The notes under the pieces: generated by a model
What the model was told of the DNA's origin: nothing
The model's database searches: none
Seen by the model: the letters and a program-made list of their open reading frames with translations, nothing else
NCBI GenBank assembly: GCA_023653785.1
Contig: JAMKCH010035268.1
Coordinates: 105,055 to 169,054, forward strand
Direction of reading: 5' to 3'
From: Ophioderma brevispina
Taxonomy: Eukaryota; Echinodermata; Ophiuroidea; Amphilepidida; Ophiodermatidae
Length of the DNA stretch: 64,000 bases
Part shown: positions 35,580 to 47,201 of the stretch, in pieces
Numbering within the stretch: position 1 is the first letter of the stretch
Layout: the number at the start of each line of letters is the position of its first letter
Program-made: the position numbers and the translations under genes

Positions 35580-37824
35580 AAAAAGGTTTTCGACCAATGA
35601 CGAAGGATAAGATATGATGGCATAACTACCACCGTATGGTGTTCGTTGAGTGCACAAAAGTCGTAACTACCAGCTTTACGACATAATTGCACTCACAAAA
35701 TTCCAATTTTGATTGCAACAAAGTTGCTCAACAGAAATTTAACTTGAGTGCAACAAGTCGCATCTGTATACACCAAATTAGGCCTATTTACCCAATGACA
35801 TGGAACAATAACGAGACTGTCACTGGATTATATATCAAATCATGCCTATTGACGTACTTGTTCGTAATACATAAAAATCTCAATTTCGCCAGAAATGTCA
35901 CTTACGACTTTGTTGCACTCACATGACGATTTAATCTGTCTTTAAGAAGGGATCCATTCAATGGCAAACACTAGATTCCAAGGAGGTCCTGCAGTTACAT
36001 ATTCTATAAAAAAAAAAAAGAAAAAAAGGATTTTTATATAACAAGTATGAAACAGAATTATGATTAACGAATAATGTACAAAAATGTAATACAGAATACA
36101 GAAGAAAGAGTTTAAAACATGTTTTAAAGAAGACCTGTCTCTAAATTAAGAGAAACTTATGGTTCCATAGTGAGATCGGCACGGAGACTATCCCGATTTT
36201 AGCAGAAAACTGTGGGAAAGATCCTTTTGCCTGTATTAATGTTCGAAGATGAGCTACGATGGTTCAAATGCATAAAGAAAACTGGGTTGATCCTTTGAGT
36301 GATGCGTAAATGTCAAATGAGTGGACAGGTACACAGAACCAATACCTTCCAGACGATACCCCAAGGACTTGTCCCAAAAAAAACTATACAATCAAACTAA
36401 AAATTAGTTACCTGTGCATTTCCGTGAGATATTTTGGTTTTATTTTGTAGAGCAGATCCTAAGCAAATCCTCGATTTATTTCGTCCAATTTGATGCACCT
36501 AACCGGAGATATTGTCAGTGGAACACAAAGATAAAATACATGAAGCAGTTCAATGAAACTAAAGGTACAAGGTGTGTAGCATCTTGTGGATTAAAATGTT
36601 CCAAACAAAAGAATATTGTAGAGATCAGATTATTATGCACTGATCTAATCGATATATTATTTTTCAAACAGTGAGGGAAACGAGGGGACTCACTCTCAGC
36701 AGGACAATAATCATGAAATTCTGTAAATTTTACTGCTGAAACTAATGGGACAACCACAAGTCTCTGTGTTGGGGATAAATGCGTGGACAATGCTCTAATG
36801 GGGAGGGCTAATTTCCAGGGAGAAACAAAACAAAGAAACCAGCGTTGAACAAAAAACAATTAAGAAAAGGATGGTTGGTGTTCAAAAGCCTCAGTTACTT
36901 TCAACGAGTGTGTTTTACGGTTTTTCCTTATGCTGAAACATGGAGTAAAGTCGAGGACAACAAGATATTGGAATTGAATTTTTCAATACTCAATTATTTT
37001 TTTGGCGATTGTGATATTATAAACTTATTAAATTATGTTATTTACGAAGGCGCAGCATTTATACCTTTTTAATTTTAATTTTCAATAAAGAATTCTTGAA
37101 GGTGATTTTCAATGGCATCTCTGTTGGTATCGGGATAGCAACACTGACTGTTTTCAAGTGTCGCAGATAATTGGCCATACTCTGGACGAAACCCCCAAAC
37201 TAAACCAACTTAAAATCTCATGAAAGCTGAAACTGTCAGAGTCAACTTCCAGATGAGATAAACTTAGAAATCTTTGATTTTTTGTGAGACAGTCGTCGTT
37301 TACATTTGTTATACCATCCTTCGTAAGTTTATCAATGAAGACATTCATCGTGTCTTGAACTGGAGTTCTGATATCAGCACAAAGAATTAATACGAGTTAT
37401 GTTAATGTAATGACAGAACATATCACAATACTCGTGTAGAATGCACGCAGAACCTCTATTAATGTGGAACGACGGACAAGACACAAGATCAAAATAATGA
37501 TACCCCTAGGTATTTAAACGGGTTAACACGTCCAAAAATGTCATGACTATAATGAATATTGAACATCGATACATTTTTCAAGAATATGATGTGTACCAAA
37601 AAATCATGAGTTTTTAGTCTTCTGGGAGTGGTTATTTTCCAAAACTTAATTGGCAATAGTGAAGAGTAAAGGGGTCATTAGCAGTGCAAAGTTATGATAA
37701 TGGTCAGCAAAACGTACGTGTTACAATCACACATACCAAGCGAGACTAAAAAAGTACGCGGTGTTGCGCAGAGAACGTCGCGTCAACTCGCTCCGCGCAG
37801 ACCGACCGCAGTTCAAGGTGTGCA
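35580..37824. other. Intergenic DNA, possible retroelement scraps
   Basis: No firm gene. At 36845..37072 (plus) the peptide ends 'FFGDCDIINLLNYVIYEGA', loosely like the C-terminal tail of some LINE polyproteins. At about 37490-37560 (minus) 'VNPFKYLGV' resembles the RT thumb 'F-K-Y-L-G' motif. Both are suggestive only. An A-rich tract lies at about 36008-36029. Confidence 0.35.
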
Positions 37825-37884
37825 CTTGAATGGATCCGCTCTTATTTGACTGATAGAAAGCAAGCCGTGAACATCAATGGTTTT
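37825..37884 (+). pseudogene. Short non-LTR RT scrap
   Basis: Twenty codons read 'LEWIRSYLTDRKQAVNINGF', matching the LINE RT segment 'L-x-W-F-x-S-Y-L-x-x-R-x-Q-x-V' that lies just before the 'GVPQG' motif. Neither neighbouring motif is present, so this is a very short surviving piece. Confidence 0.6.
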
Positions 37885-38279
37885 TGTCATCATTCATTTC
37901 ACTACGTTTGACCGCTACGATCTGTATTTGGCCCACAATTTTCACAATTTATTCATCTTCCATGAAAAACAATCGCCGGAAAAACATGTTTAAAAGTACA
38001 TTTATTTGCTTTTTGGACCTTTTTAATCCTTGATATACGTCTAGCCCTTTTCCTTTTCATCATGATCAATTGTGTTTTGCTTTTGTTCAAACCTGTCCAT
38101 TATCGTCAGAGGCGGACTGGATAGTCAACCCGGTTGTGGAAAATGACTTACCGGCCCATGAGCATATAAAATCATAGGACCTATGTATTATAAACAAAAC
38201 AAGCAAAAACAAACTACAACCACAAACATTATTGATCATTATTGATACCCATCCCCTCTCCGTGAGGTCACTCTTCATC

Positions 38280-38570
38280 TTGGAGGTACGCGTATGTAGC
38301 TGTCAGACCCCCGTTTTTCATATCGTTGTCACCCAAATCCATATTTTTAAAAGAAAACATAGCATTGTCCACGAAAACCCTATTTTTGGGGAAAATTTTA
38401 AAAATCCTTCACCAAAGACCCCTAGTTTTTTTAAAGATTTGTTATCACCTAAAGACCCATTTTGGGGAAAATTTATCACCACCCAAACCCTATTTTTAAG
38501 CCAATTTGGCTGTCTCGCAGCCCAAAGATCCCTATTTTGCACATCTCTGTCCAACCGAATGCCCCTGGGT
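38280..38570. repeat. Dispersed repeat with 'accctattttt' units
   Basis: Four or more imperfect units of 'aaagacccctatttttt'/'aaaccctatttttgggg' spaced about 40-60 bp, ending 'gaatgcccctggg'. This is the complement-type vocabulary of the G-run elements at 6.4 and 16 kb, so it may be a related non-autonomous element without preserved termini. The long open frame across it is a by-product of the repeat. Confidence 0.5.
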
Positions 38571-39699
38571 TGGAAGCGCCAGCCTTACAAAATCTGTGTC
38601 CATTTCATATGTGGGTTCTCTCCCGGTTTTAACTCTCGTCTACCCTATCCATTTTTGCAACGAGACTCCTAAAAGGATAGAAATGGAATTTCTTCCTATT
38701 CTATACATTCACGGGTCTAGGGAAATTGACAGTTTGCTTGACATGCGAAATTTATGGCGTCATTTTAACACGGCTATACATGTTAGTAACTCTTTGTAAT
38801 CAATGGAAGAGAAAGACCATAGCTATCCATTTTAAATATCAAAATCAAGTATCGTTGTATTCCTGTGCGTACGACGTCCAGAAGAAGCGTACCCGTTTTA
38901 AGAAATACATTAGGTTTTAACATTCATACTTTTCTTCGAGGGGATTTCGTTATCAGTAACCTCTTTGTTTGGGCTTCTTTCCTGTCATAGAGCTTCGCCA
39001 TTTAGCAATAGAGTGCCCTACCCCTACCCAGAGGCCCTACCCTTATACAGTGTAAACAGGTCTTTTCATAGGATCAAACTTTCCCTAATGCAAAGTATTG
39101 ATATAAGGGATTCAGCGTTTTTTTAAAGCAAACTTTGCTCAGATAGAAGAAGATGCCGCTTCCAATTCTCTACCCCGATACGCGCACATGGCCAAATGCT
39201 TGTAACTTGCGTAGATATCCCATGAAAGCCAGCCAAATCGCAAGGCTTGCGACTCCTATTTAATACTCATATTGAGGTTTCATTCAGCTTCGGCCCAACA
39301 CGTAATTTACTTAACCACGGCCCTTTTAAAACAGTTGAATTGTTTTCATAGGCTTAATAAATTTTTACCATATACATTGTTTAAATGTTCTTTTTCCTAT
39401 TCAATCTTTTTTCGCTTCCTTCCTTTCTGTTTTTCTTTCCTTCTCTTTTTACTGAAACCGGTGTGAAAGGAGTATTTCCCAGCGGATTCAAAGTCCGGCT
39501 GCATAGACGACACGGAAAAAGCTTGAAACTAATGTTGCTTAGAGTCCAACTGAATCGATTGCCCTAATTGTTCACCATTGTTCCCGGACCGTGAGTCCCG
39601 GGGGACTATATCCCTGTCCCCCACACCTGCCCAAAGTGGCCCAATTCCAAGCGGCCAATGTGGAAAATTCCACAGCAGGTCTATGGGTCCGTTCCGCCT
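38571..39699. other. Intergenic DNA
   Basis: No gene recognised. A pyrimidine-rich stretch lies at about 39385-39455. Confidence 0.45.
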
Positions 39700-39714
39700 A
39701 TGATTATAGTTACG

Positions 39715-39840
39715 AAAGCGGCCAGAGACCGTTATTTAAACCTATGAATATTCATCACAGTGACAACACCGTTATTTTTTTCGAAAGGTCTCATGGCCAC
39801 TTCCGGAGAGAAATAACGGTCTGTTGAATATTCATAGTTA
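39715..39840. repeat. Imperfect hairpin element
   Basis: 'gaccgttatttaaacc' and 'tatgaatattca' at about 39727-39755 are mirrored by 'aaataacggtctgttg' and 'aatattcatagttaaacc' at about 39811-39843. The roughly 60-bp loop contains a second 'ccgttattttt'. It is probably a small non-autonomous element. Confidence 0.55.
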
Positions 39841-40121
39841 AACCAAAAACAAGGGACAATTGAACAAAGAAAAAATTCTAAAACACCTCAATGTGGTACA
39901 ATGAAAGAAATAAACAATAGTGAAATACTCATATAAAAGCTAATTGTGAGCACAGATTGCCATCTACTTGTTAGCTTTTTTCTTCCATTACGATCCCGCC
40001 AGTAGTGATTGTAATTATTCAGATGCACTATTTTAAAGAACATTGAAACATTTTGCTCCTTCAGTGTTGAAATACAACGATGAAAAACCTGTGACTAATA
40101 CAAATCTTATGGTGATTGTTG

Positions 40122-40330
40122 GATTACCATCTGCTGGTTCGATAATACCAGTATATCGTAACGAATCAGCAAATATAGTGTATTCAAGTCATTGAAATCT
40201 TCAGGTGACTCATAACAAAAGCTATTGGATGGTCGATTACCATCTGCTGTTGAGCTAAGTAATACTTTTATCGTCAACGAATCAGCCAAGCTATGTCAAG
40301 TCATGGAATGTCACAAAGCAATTTTAACAA
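40122..40330. repeat. Two-unit tandem repeat, period about 113 bp
   Basis: 'gattaccatctgctg' at 40122 recurs at 40235, and 'aacgaatcagc' and 'tcaagtcat' follow at corresponding positions in both units. The copies are diverged, so the duplication is old. Confidence 0.65.
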
Positions 40331-40339
40331 GTGTTCTTT

Positions 40340-41024
40340 TACTTAAAATGGTAACGATTGAACAATTGCTATCCGTAACGCGTAACGCCTATCGCTGAAT
40401 ACGGGATTTAAAATAAAAATGAGGGAGAAGCGTATGCAAAAGAGAGGGAATTTCTCCTTTGTTTTCTTTAATATAATGCAATCTAGAACGAGTGTCTATA
40501 GTGATAGCCTATTTAAAAATTGCTTAAAGGATATCTTCTTAGCTAAAACTTCTTTAGCACCAACCTGCGGTCAAAATTCGGTAGTCACCTCAATAACTCT
40601 GTATCAGATCTTAATTCCGGGGTGTCAGAAACCGGGGTCAGATATACGTGAAAAGGTTATTTGACCGTACCTACTTAAATATCGCAACCTGCCTACTAAT
40701 AACCTTCCATACGCTTAAACCCAGTCATAGGATAATCTTCTCAACAGATGGAGCCATTTCTAAATCAATCAGTGCTTTCCTCCTCAACATAAGATTATCT
40801 CTCAGAAGAGTAAACCTATTATCGACTAAAGACGTTGGTGTTAGACTTCTGCACAAGTAACATACACACAATTGTGTGTTTTTAAGTAATAAAACCTAAG
40901 CTGCTTCAAGATCTTTAAAAAACGAAATGTACATTCGCAATTTTACTCATAATTATTAAGATCTATTTCCTTTCTGTCACGACGTATATGTAAAGATAAA
41001 GAATTCAAAACACACCGTTATGAC
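40340..41024. other. Intergenic DNA
   Basis: No gene recognised. Two open plus-strand frames (40419..40664 and 40648..40860) overlap but resemble no family. Confidence 0.4.
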
Positions 41025-41148
41025 AAATAATGGAATTTTGATAAGGTCTGGCTTGCCTGTTAGACTCCGACCTAGCGGCTCGCCTAATGGCTCGCCGCTA
41101 GTCGAGTCTAACAGGCTCATCAGACCTTATCAAAACACCATTATTTTA
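41025..41148. repeat. Compact palindromic element
   Basis: The left arm 'aataatgg.attttgataagg' with 'tctgg', 'cctgttagactc' and 'tagcgg' is matched in inverted order by 'gagtctaacagg', 'cagaccttatcaaaac' and 'ccattatt'. The arms are about 50 bp and the whole can form an extended hairpin. No coding capacity. Confidence 0.75.
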
Positions 41149-42289
41149 ATACGTGTGCTCTCACCTTTATCTATTACATAGCGCCTTGTGATGGAATTGC
41201 CTCTTGTTTGAAAATTGATTATGTCTCAATGGCATAAAATCGCGGATAACTGCTAATAGGTTGACATTTAGGATATCCCTCGTAATATCATTAATTCACA
41301 AAATTGCAAACTGACTGGCTTCGTAATTTAATGGAAAAGGAGTGTGGGTTGATACCAAATGTTTTGAAAAGTAACAACGTTTATAGCAGAGCCAATTTTC
41401 CTCTCTTCAAAACTGTTTATTTTTTTCCCATCATTCGTTCTAAGTGAAGTTATGCCACTAAATGTCATTGAGGTTTAGACTTATTTTTGGGAAACCTTTA
41501 TCCTCGGACAAACTCTGCCGCAGACGTTCTTTGCGACCGTGTCTTTAACGCTTGTGCACATAACTCACTTTCTACAGATCTGCGATTTTGCAATCACTTG
41601 ATGTTTTCAAACTTCGACGTTAAAACTCCTATGTTTTTTAATGGTATGTTTTTGTTTGTTGTTTTTCCATTTGAATTCCATACAGTTACTCTAACCTTTT
41701 GACATAGGTACTGATAATTGTTACCCAGAAATACTGTTCTAGGATGGGTTAACTACATTCTTTATTTTTATCGTCACAATATTCATCCAATTTCCAAGAT
41801 TTTATTTATTTCAAATATTTGGAATGGACAGTGGTTCCCTTAAACTGTTCCTGCAGTGAGTAAATGCAAATACCATATATGGACTCTGTTTCGCCATATA
41901 TTTCCAAACTCATATAAGTTCAAACGCATTGTCCTTGTAAGATGAAATTTCCCAAACGCGACCCTGTCAAGCGTGCGTGTTGTACTGTACCGTGCGTGTT
42001 GTACAGTTGTACTTCACCGTGAGTCAAGACTTTCCAACGTTTTAGATCTGCTAACACGGTTAGTTAGATATGAACACTTTTGAACTGCGTTGACAGCCAA
42101 CAAATTGAAATCATCTGCACCTTCGAACAACTACCGAAAAAGTAAGTATGGAGTATGGGGATCGATAAAAAAAGTGTGCTATGAGAATTTCGGTCTATTT
42201 ATATGATAAAACTGTATGGTTTATGTTCTGTTTTCACAGATTTTCTCGGGGAGCTTCGGTATACGGTATACGGTGATCCGGATCCCAAT
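41149..42289. other. Intergenic DNA
   Basis: AT-rich with no gene recognised. A short direct duplication of 'cgtgcgtgttgtac' lies at about 41972-42004. Confidence 0.45.
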
Positions 42290-43470
42290 AATACCCTGGG
42301 GTAGTCTGTTAAATACCAACCGGGTTGTCCTCAAAAAAGGACCCTCAAGTGCCCTCTATTTCACGAGGAGAAAAAGTAAACCCTACAAATTAATACATAT
42401 CTGAAAAGGTCATTCCATTATGTTCTGACACCGAAAAGATCTTTGCAATAGGATGCTATATGTTGACTGAGTTATGGCCGAATGAAATTTGTACCACTTT
42501 TTTCATTTTATCCCCAGATTATTACTCTTTTCAGTAGTCTTTAGACAATAACACATTCTCCAAGTCATTCGTTTGTTCATGATTTCTTTTTGTTTTTGCG
42601 ACAAGGTCAGTGTCTGATATTGAACAGTTTAGTTTCAATTATAAGAAATTCCAAAATCTTGCCTCATTCTTCGTTACTGAGCTGCTCTTCTCCCTACTTG
42701 GGAAAGTTGGCCGTCTGTAACACCGAATCAGGCTTGCGTTCTCTTTTCCCTTTCCAATAATCGACTGTCTAATCATTCTTGTCCGGCATATGCTTGCAAA
42801 AGCAGCGGTTTTTTCTGTTGCAAGATTCTCATTTGGACTCCGCTAGACTTCGCCTTAGATGAAACATTATCAGGAACCCAGCAAACTTTGCCTGAACTTC
42901 GCAATAGAATAACCGCTCTTTGAAAGCATCCGACTGACAGAATGATTAGAAGTCAATTATTGAATGGAAAAGAGGGCGCAAGCCTGCGTCCGTCGCATAG
43001 TGCTAGAGGCAGCAAGTTGGGCGGGGGGGGGGGGTCAAAGCAGTGCAGTAAAGAAGAATGAGGCAAGATCCTTAGAATTTCTAATAATTAAAACTAACCT
43101 TTTCAATTCAGAACTGGTCTTTTGTCGCAAAAAAAAAGAAATAATGAACGAAAGAATGTGCTCGGAGAAGGTGTATTGTCTAAGACAGCTTTAACGTACC
43201 CATGGACAGTAACAATCCGTGGATAAAATGAAAAAGTGGTACAAATTTTCAATCGCCGATAACTCGGTCCATATGTTGTCCCTTTGGAGAAGAATAAAAA
43301 AAAAAAAAAAAAGGAAAATTTTTACAAACAAAACATAAAAAAGATCTTTCGGTGCCGGAAACCTAATGAGTGTACTTCTCAGATGGGTATTAATTTGTGT
43401 GGTTTACGCTCTTTTCTCTTCGTTAAATAGAGTAGGCCTTCGAGGGTTTCCTTTTTTTTGAGCCACCGTA
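42290..43470. mobile_element. Large foldback element
   Basis: The left arm (about 42290-42545) and right arm (about 43195-43470) are inverted copies. Paired words are 'ctctatttcacgaggaga' against the complement of 'tctcttcgttaaatagag', 'caaattaatacatatctga' against 'tcagatgggtattaatttg', 'caccgaaaagatctttgc' against 'aaaaagatctttcggtg', and 'gtaccacttttttcatttta' against 'taaaatgaaaaagtggtac'. The centre holds a G run (about 43023-43034) and no transposase. Confidence 0.75.
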
Positions 43471-43647
43471 TCTTTAAAATGAGACCCAAAGCCAGGACCT
43501 CCATATAAATAACTATCAATGATTCTATTTTGTTATTTAACCGAGTTGCATTTCCCCAGGAATGCACTGCAACGTAACCTGATGACATAAAACGAACGCA
43601 GGTACGCTTATGATTTGTATCGCGGGTTTGCACGACTTTGACGCTGT

Positions 43648-43692
43648 GATATAATATATATATATAGATATAGATATTATATATTATATATC
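43648..43692. repeat. AT microsatellite, palindromic
   Basis: A (TA)n tract with 'gatatagatatt' interruptions. Confidence 0.85.
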
Positions 43693-43844
43693 TGAGGTGG
43701 CGTAAGCCACACGAACAAATTTGTAAGTGTTTCGATCATGGAATAAAAAGTGGCAGAATAATTTATAATTTATATTAGCTCTACTTCAGTAGTATCGAGC
43801 ACTCTGTCATGTGCGATCTGAATCTATTGCTTGTAATTGTCTAT

Positions 43845-43876
43845 ACACATATATATAATATATATATATATTACAT
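43845..43876. repeat. AT microsatellite flanking inverted-repeat block
   Basis: A (TA)n tract forming the left border of the mosaic inverted repeat. Confidence 0.85.
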
Positions 43877-44578
43877 CATAGTAAACAGTAATTATTTACA
43901 GGTGACTATCCTTTGGAATTAGAGTGCTCATCCCATTACAGGAGAGACGTAAAAATAACAAAGTATAGACCTCTGGAAAGGCAACCGTTACCTGAGTTTC
44001 CCTGTATACCCTCACTTACGATCAACGGGTATCCGATCCTTCAGACTGGATGATGACTCACATTCGTGTCTTAACCAGTATACATGTATGTAGATACATG
44101 TTATTGGTGTCACGTACTGAGGCATTCCAGCACTTGTCTGTACTTTTCCAAATAGTCGAGAGTGCTCAACCACCACTCCATAGTGGGTGCCTAATATAAC
44201 ACATAGTAAAACGGTTGCCTTGCCAGAGGTCTATACTTTGTAATTTGTTTTTACGCTCTCCTGTAATGGGATTGAGCACTCTTAATTCCAAAGATAGTAC
44301 CGTAAATAATACTGTTTACTATGATGTTATATTACGTACGTACGCCCCCACTACTCGTAGTGGTTGAGCACTCTCGACTATTTGGAAAAGTACAGACAAG
44401 TGCTGGAAATGCCTCAGTCGTGACACCATAACATGTATATACATACTGTCCCTACTGTTTAAGGCACGACTGTGAGTCATCAACCGTCTGAAGATCGGTA
44501 CCCAGTGATCGTAAGTGAGGTTATAACCGTGAACTCAGAGTAACGGTTGCCTTTCCAGAGGTCGATACTTTTCCTTGT
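43877..44578. repeat. Mosaic inverted repeat between AT arrays
   Basis: Segment 43877-43995 recurs inverted at about 44213-44330: 'catcatagtaaacagta' against 'tactgtttactatgatg', with 'agagtgctcatcccattaca' and 'agtatagacctctgg' also mirrored. Segment 43967-44200 recurs inverted at about 44337-44572: 'gtactgaggcattccagc' against 'gctggaaatgcctcagt', with 'caaatagtcgagagtgctc' and 'cctcacttacgatca' also mirrored. The 'cctctgg..aggcaaccgtta' segment therefore occurs three times, once in plus and twice in inverted orientation. Confidence 0.8.
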
Positions 44579-44581
44579 CAT

Positions 44582-44626
<45 letters not shown>

Positions 44627-44652
44627 TATATATATTATATATATATATATAG
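44579..44652. repeat. AT microsatellite
   Basis: About 70 bp of nearly pure (TA)n, the right border of the mosaic inverted repeat and the left border of the next hairpin. Confidence 0.9.
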
Positions 44653-44751
44653 GCGAAAGAAATTAGAATGGGGGTGAAACGTAGCACAGATGTTAAAGTA
44701 TCGGTGTACTGGCCAAGCTTTCACCCCCATTCCAATTCTTCGCCTATATAT
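44653..44751. repeat. Hairpin with ~28-bp arms
   Basis: 'aggcgaaagaaattagaatg' plus 'ggggtgaaa' on the left is mirrored by 'tttcaccccc' plus 'attccaattcttcgcct' on the right, with a loop of about 42 bp. It is flanked by AT tracts on both sides. Confidence 0.8.
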
Positions 44752-44820
44752 CTTCGTAACCTATACCAATCCTACGAATGTGGGAACCAGTTTATATTAG
44801 ATACACCCAATCTCTCACAC

Positions 44821-44886
44821 TTATATATATATATATCTATATATATATATATATATAGATATATATATATTATATATATATATATT
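44821..44886. repeat. AT microsatellite
   Basis: A (TA)n tract with rare C and G interruptions, followed by a CT-rich stretch. Confidence 0.9.
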
Positions 44887-45060
44887 CTCTCCCTCTCTTT
44901 AGTTAACCCTGTTTTCTCGGTTCTGCTCCAATTGCCCCCATCTTCCGCTTAATTTCCCTTTACTCGCTATCGTTCTTACCGGGCATAACATGGGTTGTTC
45001 ATGATATTTTAATTATAATAACTTGATGGGCGGATAGACGTCAAGTAATAGTGATCTTAC

Positions 45061-45336
45061 AGAAATCTCTACCTGAAGTTCGCGATCTATTGGGCATCGA
45101 TGAATCATTTCTGATCAAGCTGTTTGTGAGGATGTTATAACATATACTGATCGCGAAGAGATCAACAATATCACATATCAACAAATAAGAAAGTTGATAC
45201 GCTTTTCCACACTCTCACAAGGAAGCAAAAGGTACACTATTTGTCATTCATGGAGGTTCTTAGAGAGAAAGATACTGGCATTCACGAATTGATCAAGGCA
45301 AAACAGGATCAAGTAAAGCTAAACATTAACATGGGG
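45061..45336 (+). pseudogene. CARD-like (death-fold) exon with frameshifts
   Basis: The exon is preceded by the acceptor-like 'gtgatcttacag' and followed by the donor 'ATGGGG|GTAAGT'. In three successive frames it reads 'KSLPEVRDLLGIDESFLIK', then 'EDVITYTDREEINNITYQQI', then 'TLTRKQKVHYLSFMEVLR' and 'EKDTGIHELIKAKQ'. The spacing and residues resemble a caspase-recruitment domain: 'L-T-x-x-E-x-E-x-I', then 'L-x-x-x-K', 'F-x-x-F-x-E-x-L-R-E' and 'H-E-L-I'. CARDs are cytoplasmic adaptor modules in apoptosis and innate immunity. Two indels are needed to join the frames, near 45128-45133 and 45205-45215. It is therefore a pseudogene or an error-containing exon. The death-fold assignment is by pattern only. 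Confidence 0.6.
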
Positions 45337-45523
45337 GTAAGTTCCCGAGGGAAGGTATCTCTTATCTTAAATGAGGTTTTCTAAGGAAAAAAAACATGAA
45401 TGAGAAACGTTCTTTAAAGAATCAAATATGGATCTCAAACTATTTCCACTGTGTCACTGTTGCAACAGTATAGACCTGCGCACTATTTTTAGATCAGTGC
45501 CCATTTTTAATTCATCTTAGTGG

Positions 45524-45603
45524 GAGAGCGTGGCCTAGCGGTTAGGGTGCTTGCCTCTGGCGCATATTTACCATCAAAATTCCCGGTTCGCATCCCGGCG
45601 GGG
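45524..45603 (+). repeat. tRNA-like sequence, probable SINE head
   Basis: The A-box-like 'TGGCCTAGCGG' (about 45531) and the B-box 'GGTTCGCATCC' (45585-45595) are about 44 bp apart between box ends, with 'gtgcttgcctctgg' between. The intervening anticodon arm is irregular and the acceptor ends do not pair, so this is not a functional tRNA. The following sequence ('gggtcgtggcacttgctgg') is typical of a tRNA-derived SINE body. Its 3' end was not determined. Confidence 0.6.
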
Positions 45604-46720
45604 TCGTGGCACTTGCTGGATTTATTGTTACTATCAATGCTGGATTTGATCTGTATACCAGCTTTTGAGTAATACAGAATACCGCTCTCCTCCATGGTTC
45701 ACTTGGAATTGGTCAATGGACCATGCAAGCATCCGCCTTCGAGGGACCTTAAGAGCCGTCCGTCCAATGTACAGAGAGTAACAACTGTACATGTACATCG
45801 CAGTCGTGTCGAATAAGAGTAGGGTGGCAACCTCTGATTGTCCCAAGTCGCCCCAGCCTCAAAGGTGGCCATTTTAGGAGCGTCCGTCTCATGCACCTGA
45901 CACCACCACAAAGCCATTACATTACCAATGACTTGTTGGATTCGAGCAAACAAATTCATCTTAATTGTACCGTGAATACTCTGATTTTCGACGCACCTGT
46001 CCTTACGGACATTTTCTGCAACACGTAATCGATGGAGATTCATGTCTTTGAACACTGTCATTTTCTTCCTTTTTTGTCAATTTTTTTATCAAAAAACATG
46101 TGAAGAATCTACGAACCTATCCTTCACTTTTGAAGCTACCAATCTGCAAATTCAAATTATTTTGACTCTTTTGGGATGATCAGTGATATGGCTTGAGGTA
46201 AATTCTATACTTCATAAAAACGGAACTGAGTGATTTGGAAGTCACTATTCGAAATGATTATAAGTGCCTTTATTTGAAGTTTGAAAATCTTGTCCAAACC
46301 TTGTTTTCAAGTATTCCGCCATGCTAAATTACCGTAATTTATGTAATAAAGTACATAACTACAATATGATGAATACATACGGGAACAAAGTGTTTAAGTT
46401 GGATTATCGCTCCTATACCTTGGAAATGTTCTTTGAGATATTATCAGAATAAATATTTCAAGCAAAATTCTCATCGATTAGCTTCGATTGTTACACCAAG
46501 GAACCTGGTACTGTTTACACGTGCAACAGACATTTTCATATATTACATTGCAAAGCTATTTCAATATACGTGATGATCTATCACAGAGTTTGCCTTGCTT
46601 GCAGTTGCTAACGTCTAAAGTTGCTAAGGTCCACTTTAGATACAATATCATCGTGTGATTAATTAATAGTTATATTACAAGCAGTCATGACGAAATTAAG
46701 AATAGTAAAAGTATTAATGA
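45604..46720. other. Unassigned stretch
   Basis: The first part may be the body of the SINE. The minus strand is open for 120 codons at 45699..46061 (begins 'MTVFKDMNLHRLRVAENVRK'), but I recognise no domain, and its 3' half overlaps repeat-like sequence. Nothing else is supported. Confidence 0.4.
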
Positions 46721-46724
46721 TGCC

Positions 46725-47150
46725 ATTAACATACAAAATAAATAACAACGCCCAGGATTGATGCTTGGAGTACTCCACCTATTATTTCTTTCTTTGTACT
46801 GGGATTTACAAGAGGTGTAAATGTACAAGCTGTTTCTATTGTATGATTAATCCTTAAACAATTAAAAATAACTTCCTCTAAAACCATATTACAATTTAAA
46901 TAATTCACACTTTTGTAATCAATAGTGTAAAAAGGCTTTTGACAAGCTTGATAATATTCCCAATTTTAAAAATTCCAACACTGCCATATTGGTGGAGTGA
47001 TTTATATCGGAAGCCAAATTGTCCAATGAAGATATGGCATCACTTAATATCACTAATTCATCTATCGAATACAAGCCTTTTAAGTATTTTGGAAAAAAAC
47101 ATGGCAAACGGAAACGGTCGATAGTTTTGCGAAAAATAATTCTAGATTTT
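46725..47150 (-). pseudogene. Non-LTR RT fragment (fingers to motif 4)
   Basis: On the minus strand, the frames together give 'NYRPFPFAMFFSKILKRLVF' (RT motif 1, normally 'NYRPISxLPxxSKILE'), then 'GQFGFR' followed by 'HSTNMAVLEF', then 'SKAFFTLL', and finally 'GGVLQASILG' (motif 4, normally 'GVPQGSILGP') at about 46750-46780. Several frameshifts and stops are present, and the 'FADD' box is missing. It lies inside the interval between the CARD-like and FN3 exons, in opposite orientation. Confidence 0.75.
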
Positions 47151-47201
47151 TCTTCTTATACTCGATTCACTCTGTATGATTATTTTTTAAACTGAAAACA
47201 G

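Noticed and set aside
36845..37072. Possible LINE C-terminal tail
   Set aside because: Only a loose resemblance over about 20 residues, with no adjacent RT motif in the same orientation.
38232..38672. 146-codon plus-strand frame
   Set aside because: It lies across a tandem 'accctattttt' repeat. The peptide repeats follow the DNA repeats.
45524..45603. Functional tRNA gene
   Set aside because: A- and B-boxes are present, but the acceptor and anticodon arms do not pair. A SINE head fits better.
45699..46061. 120-codon minus-strand frame
   Set aside because: It overlaps the SINE-derived region at one end, has no known domain and no splice context. I left it as unassigned.
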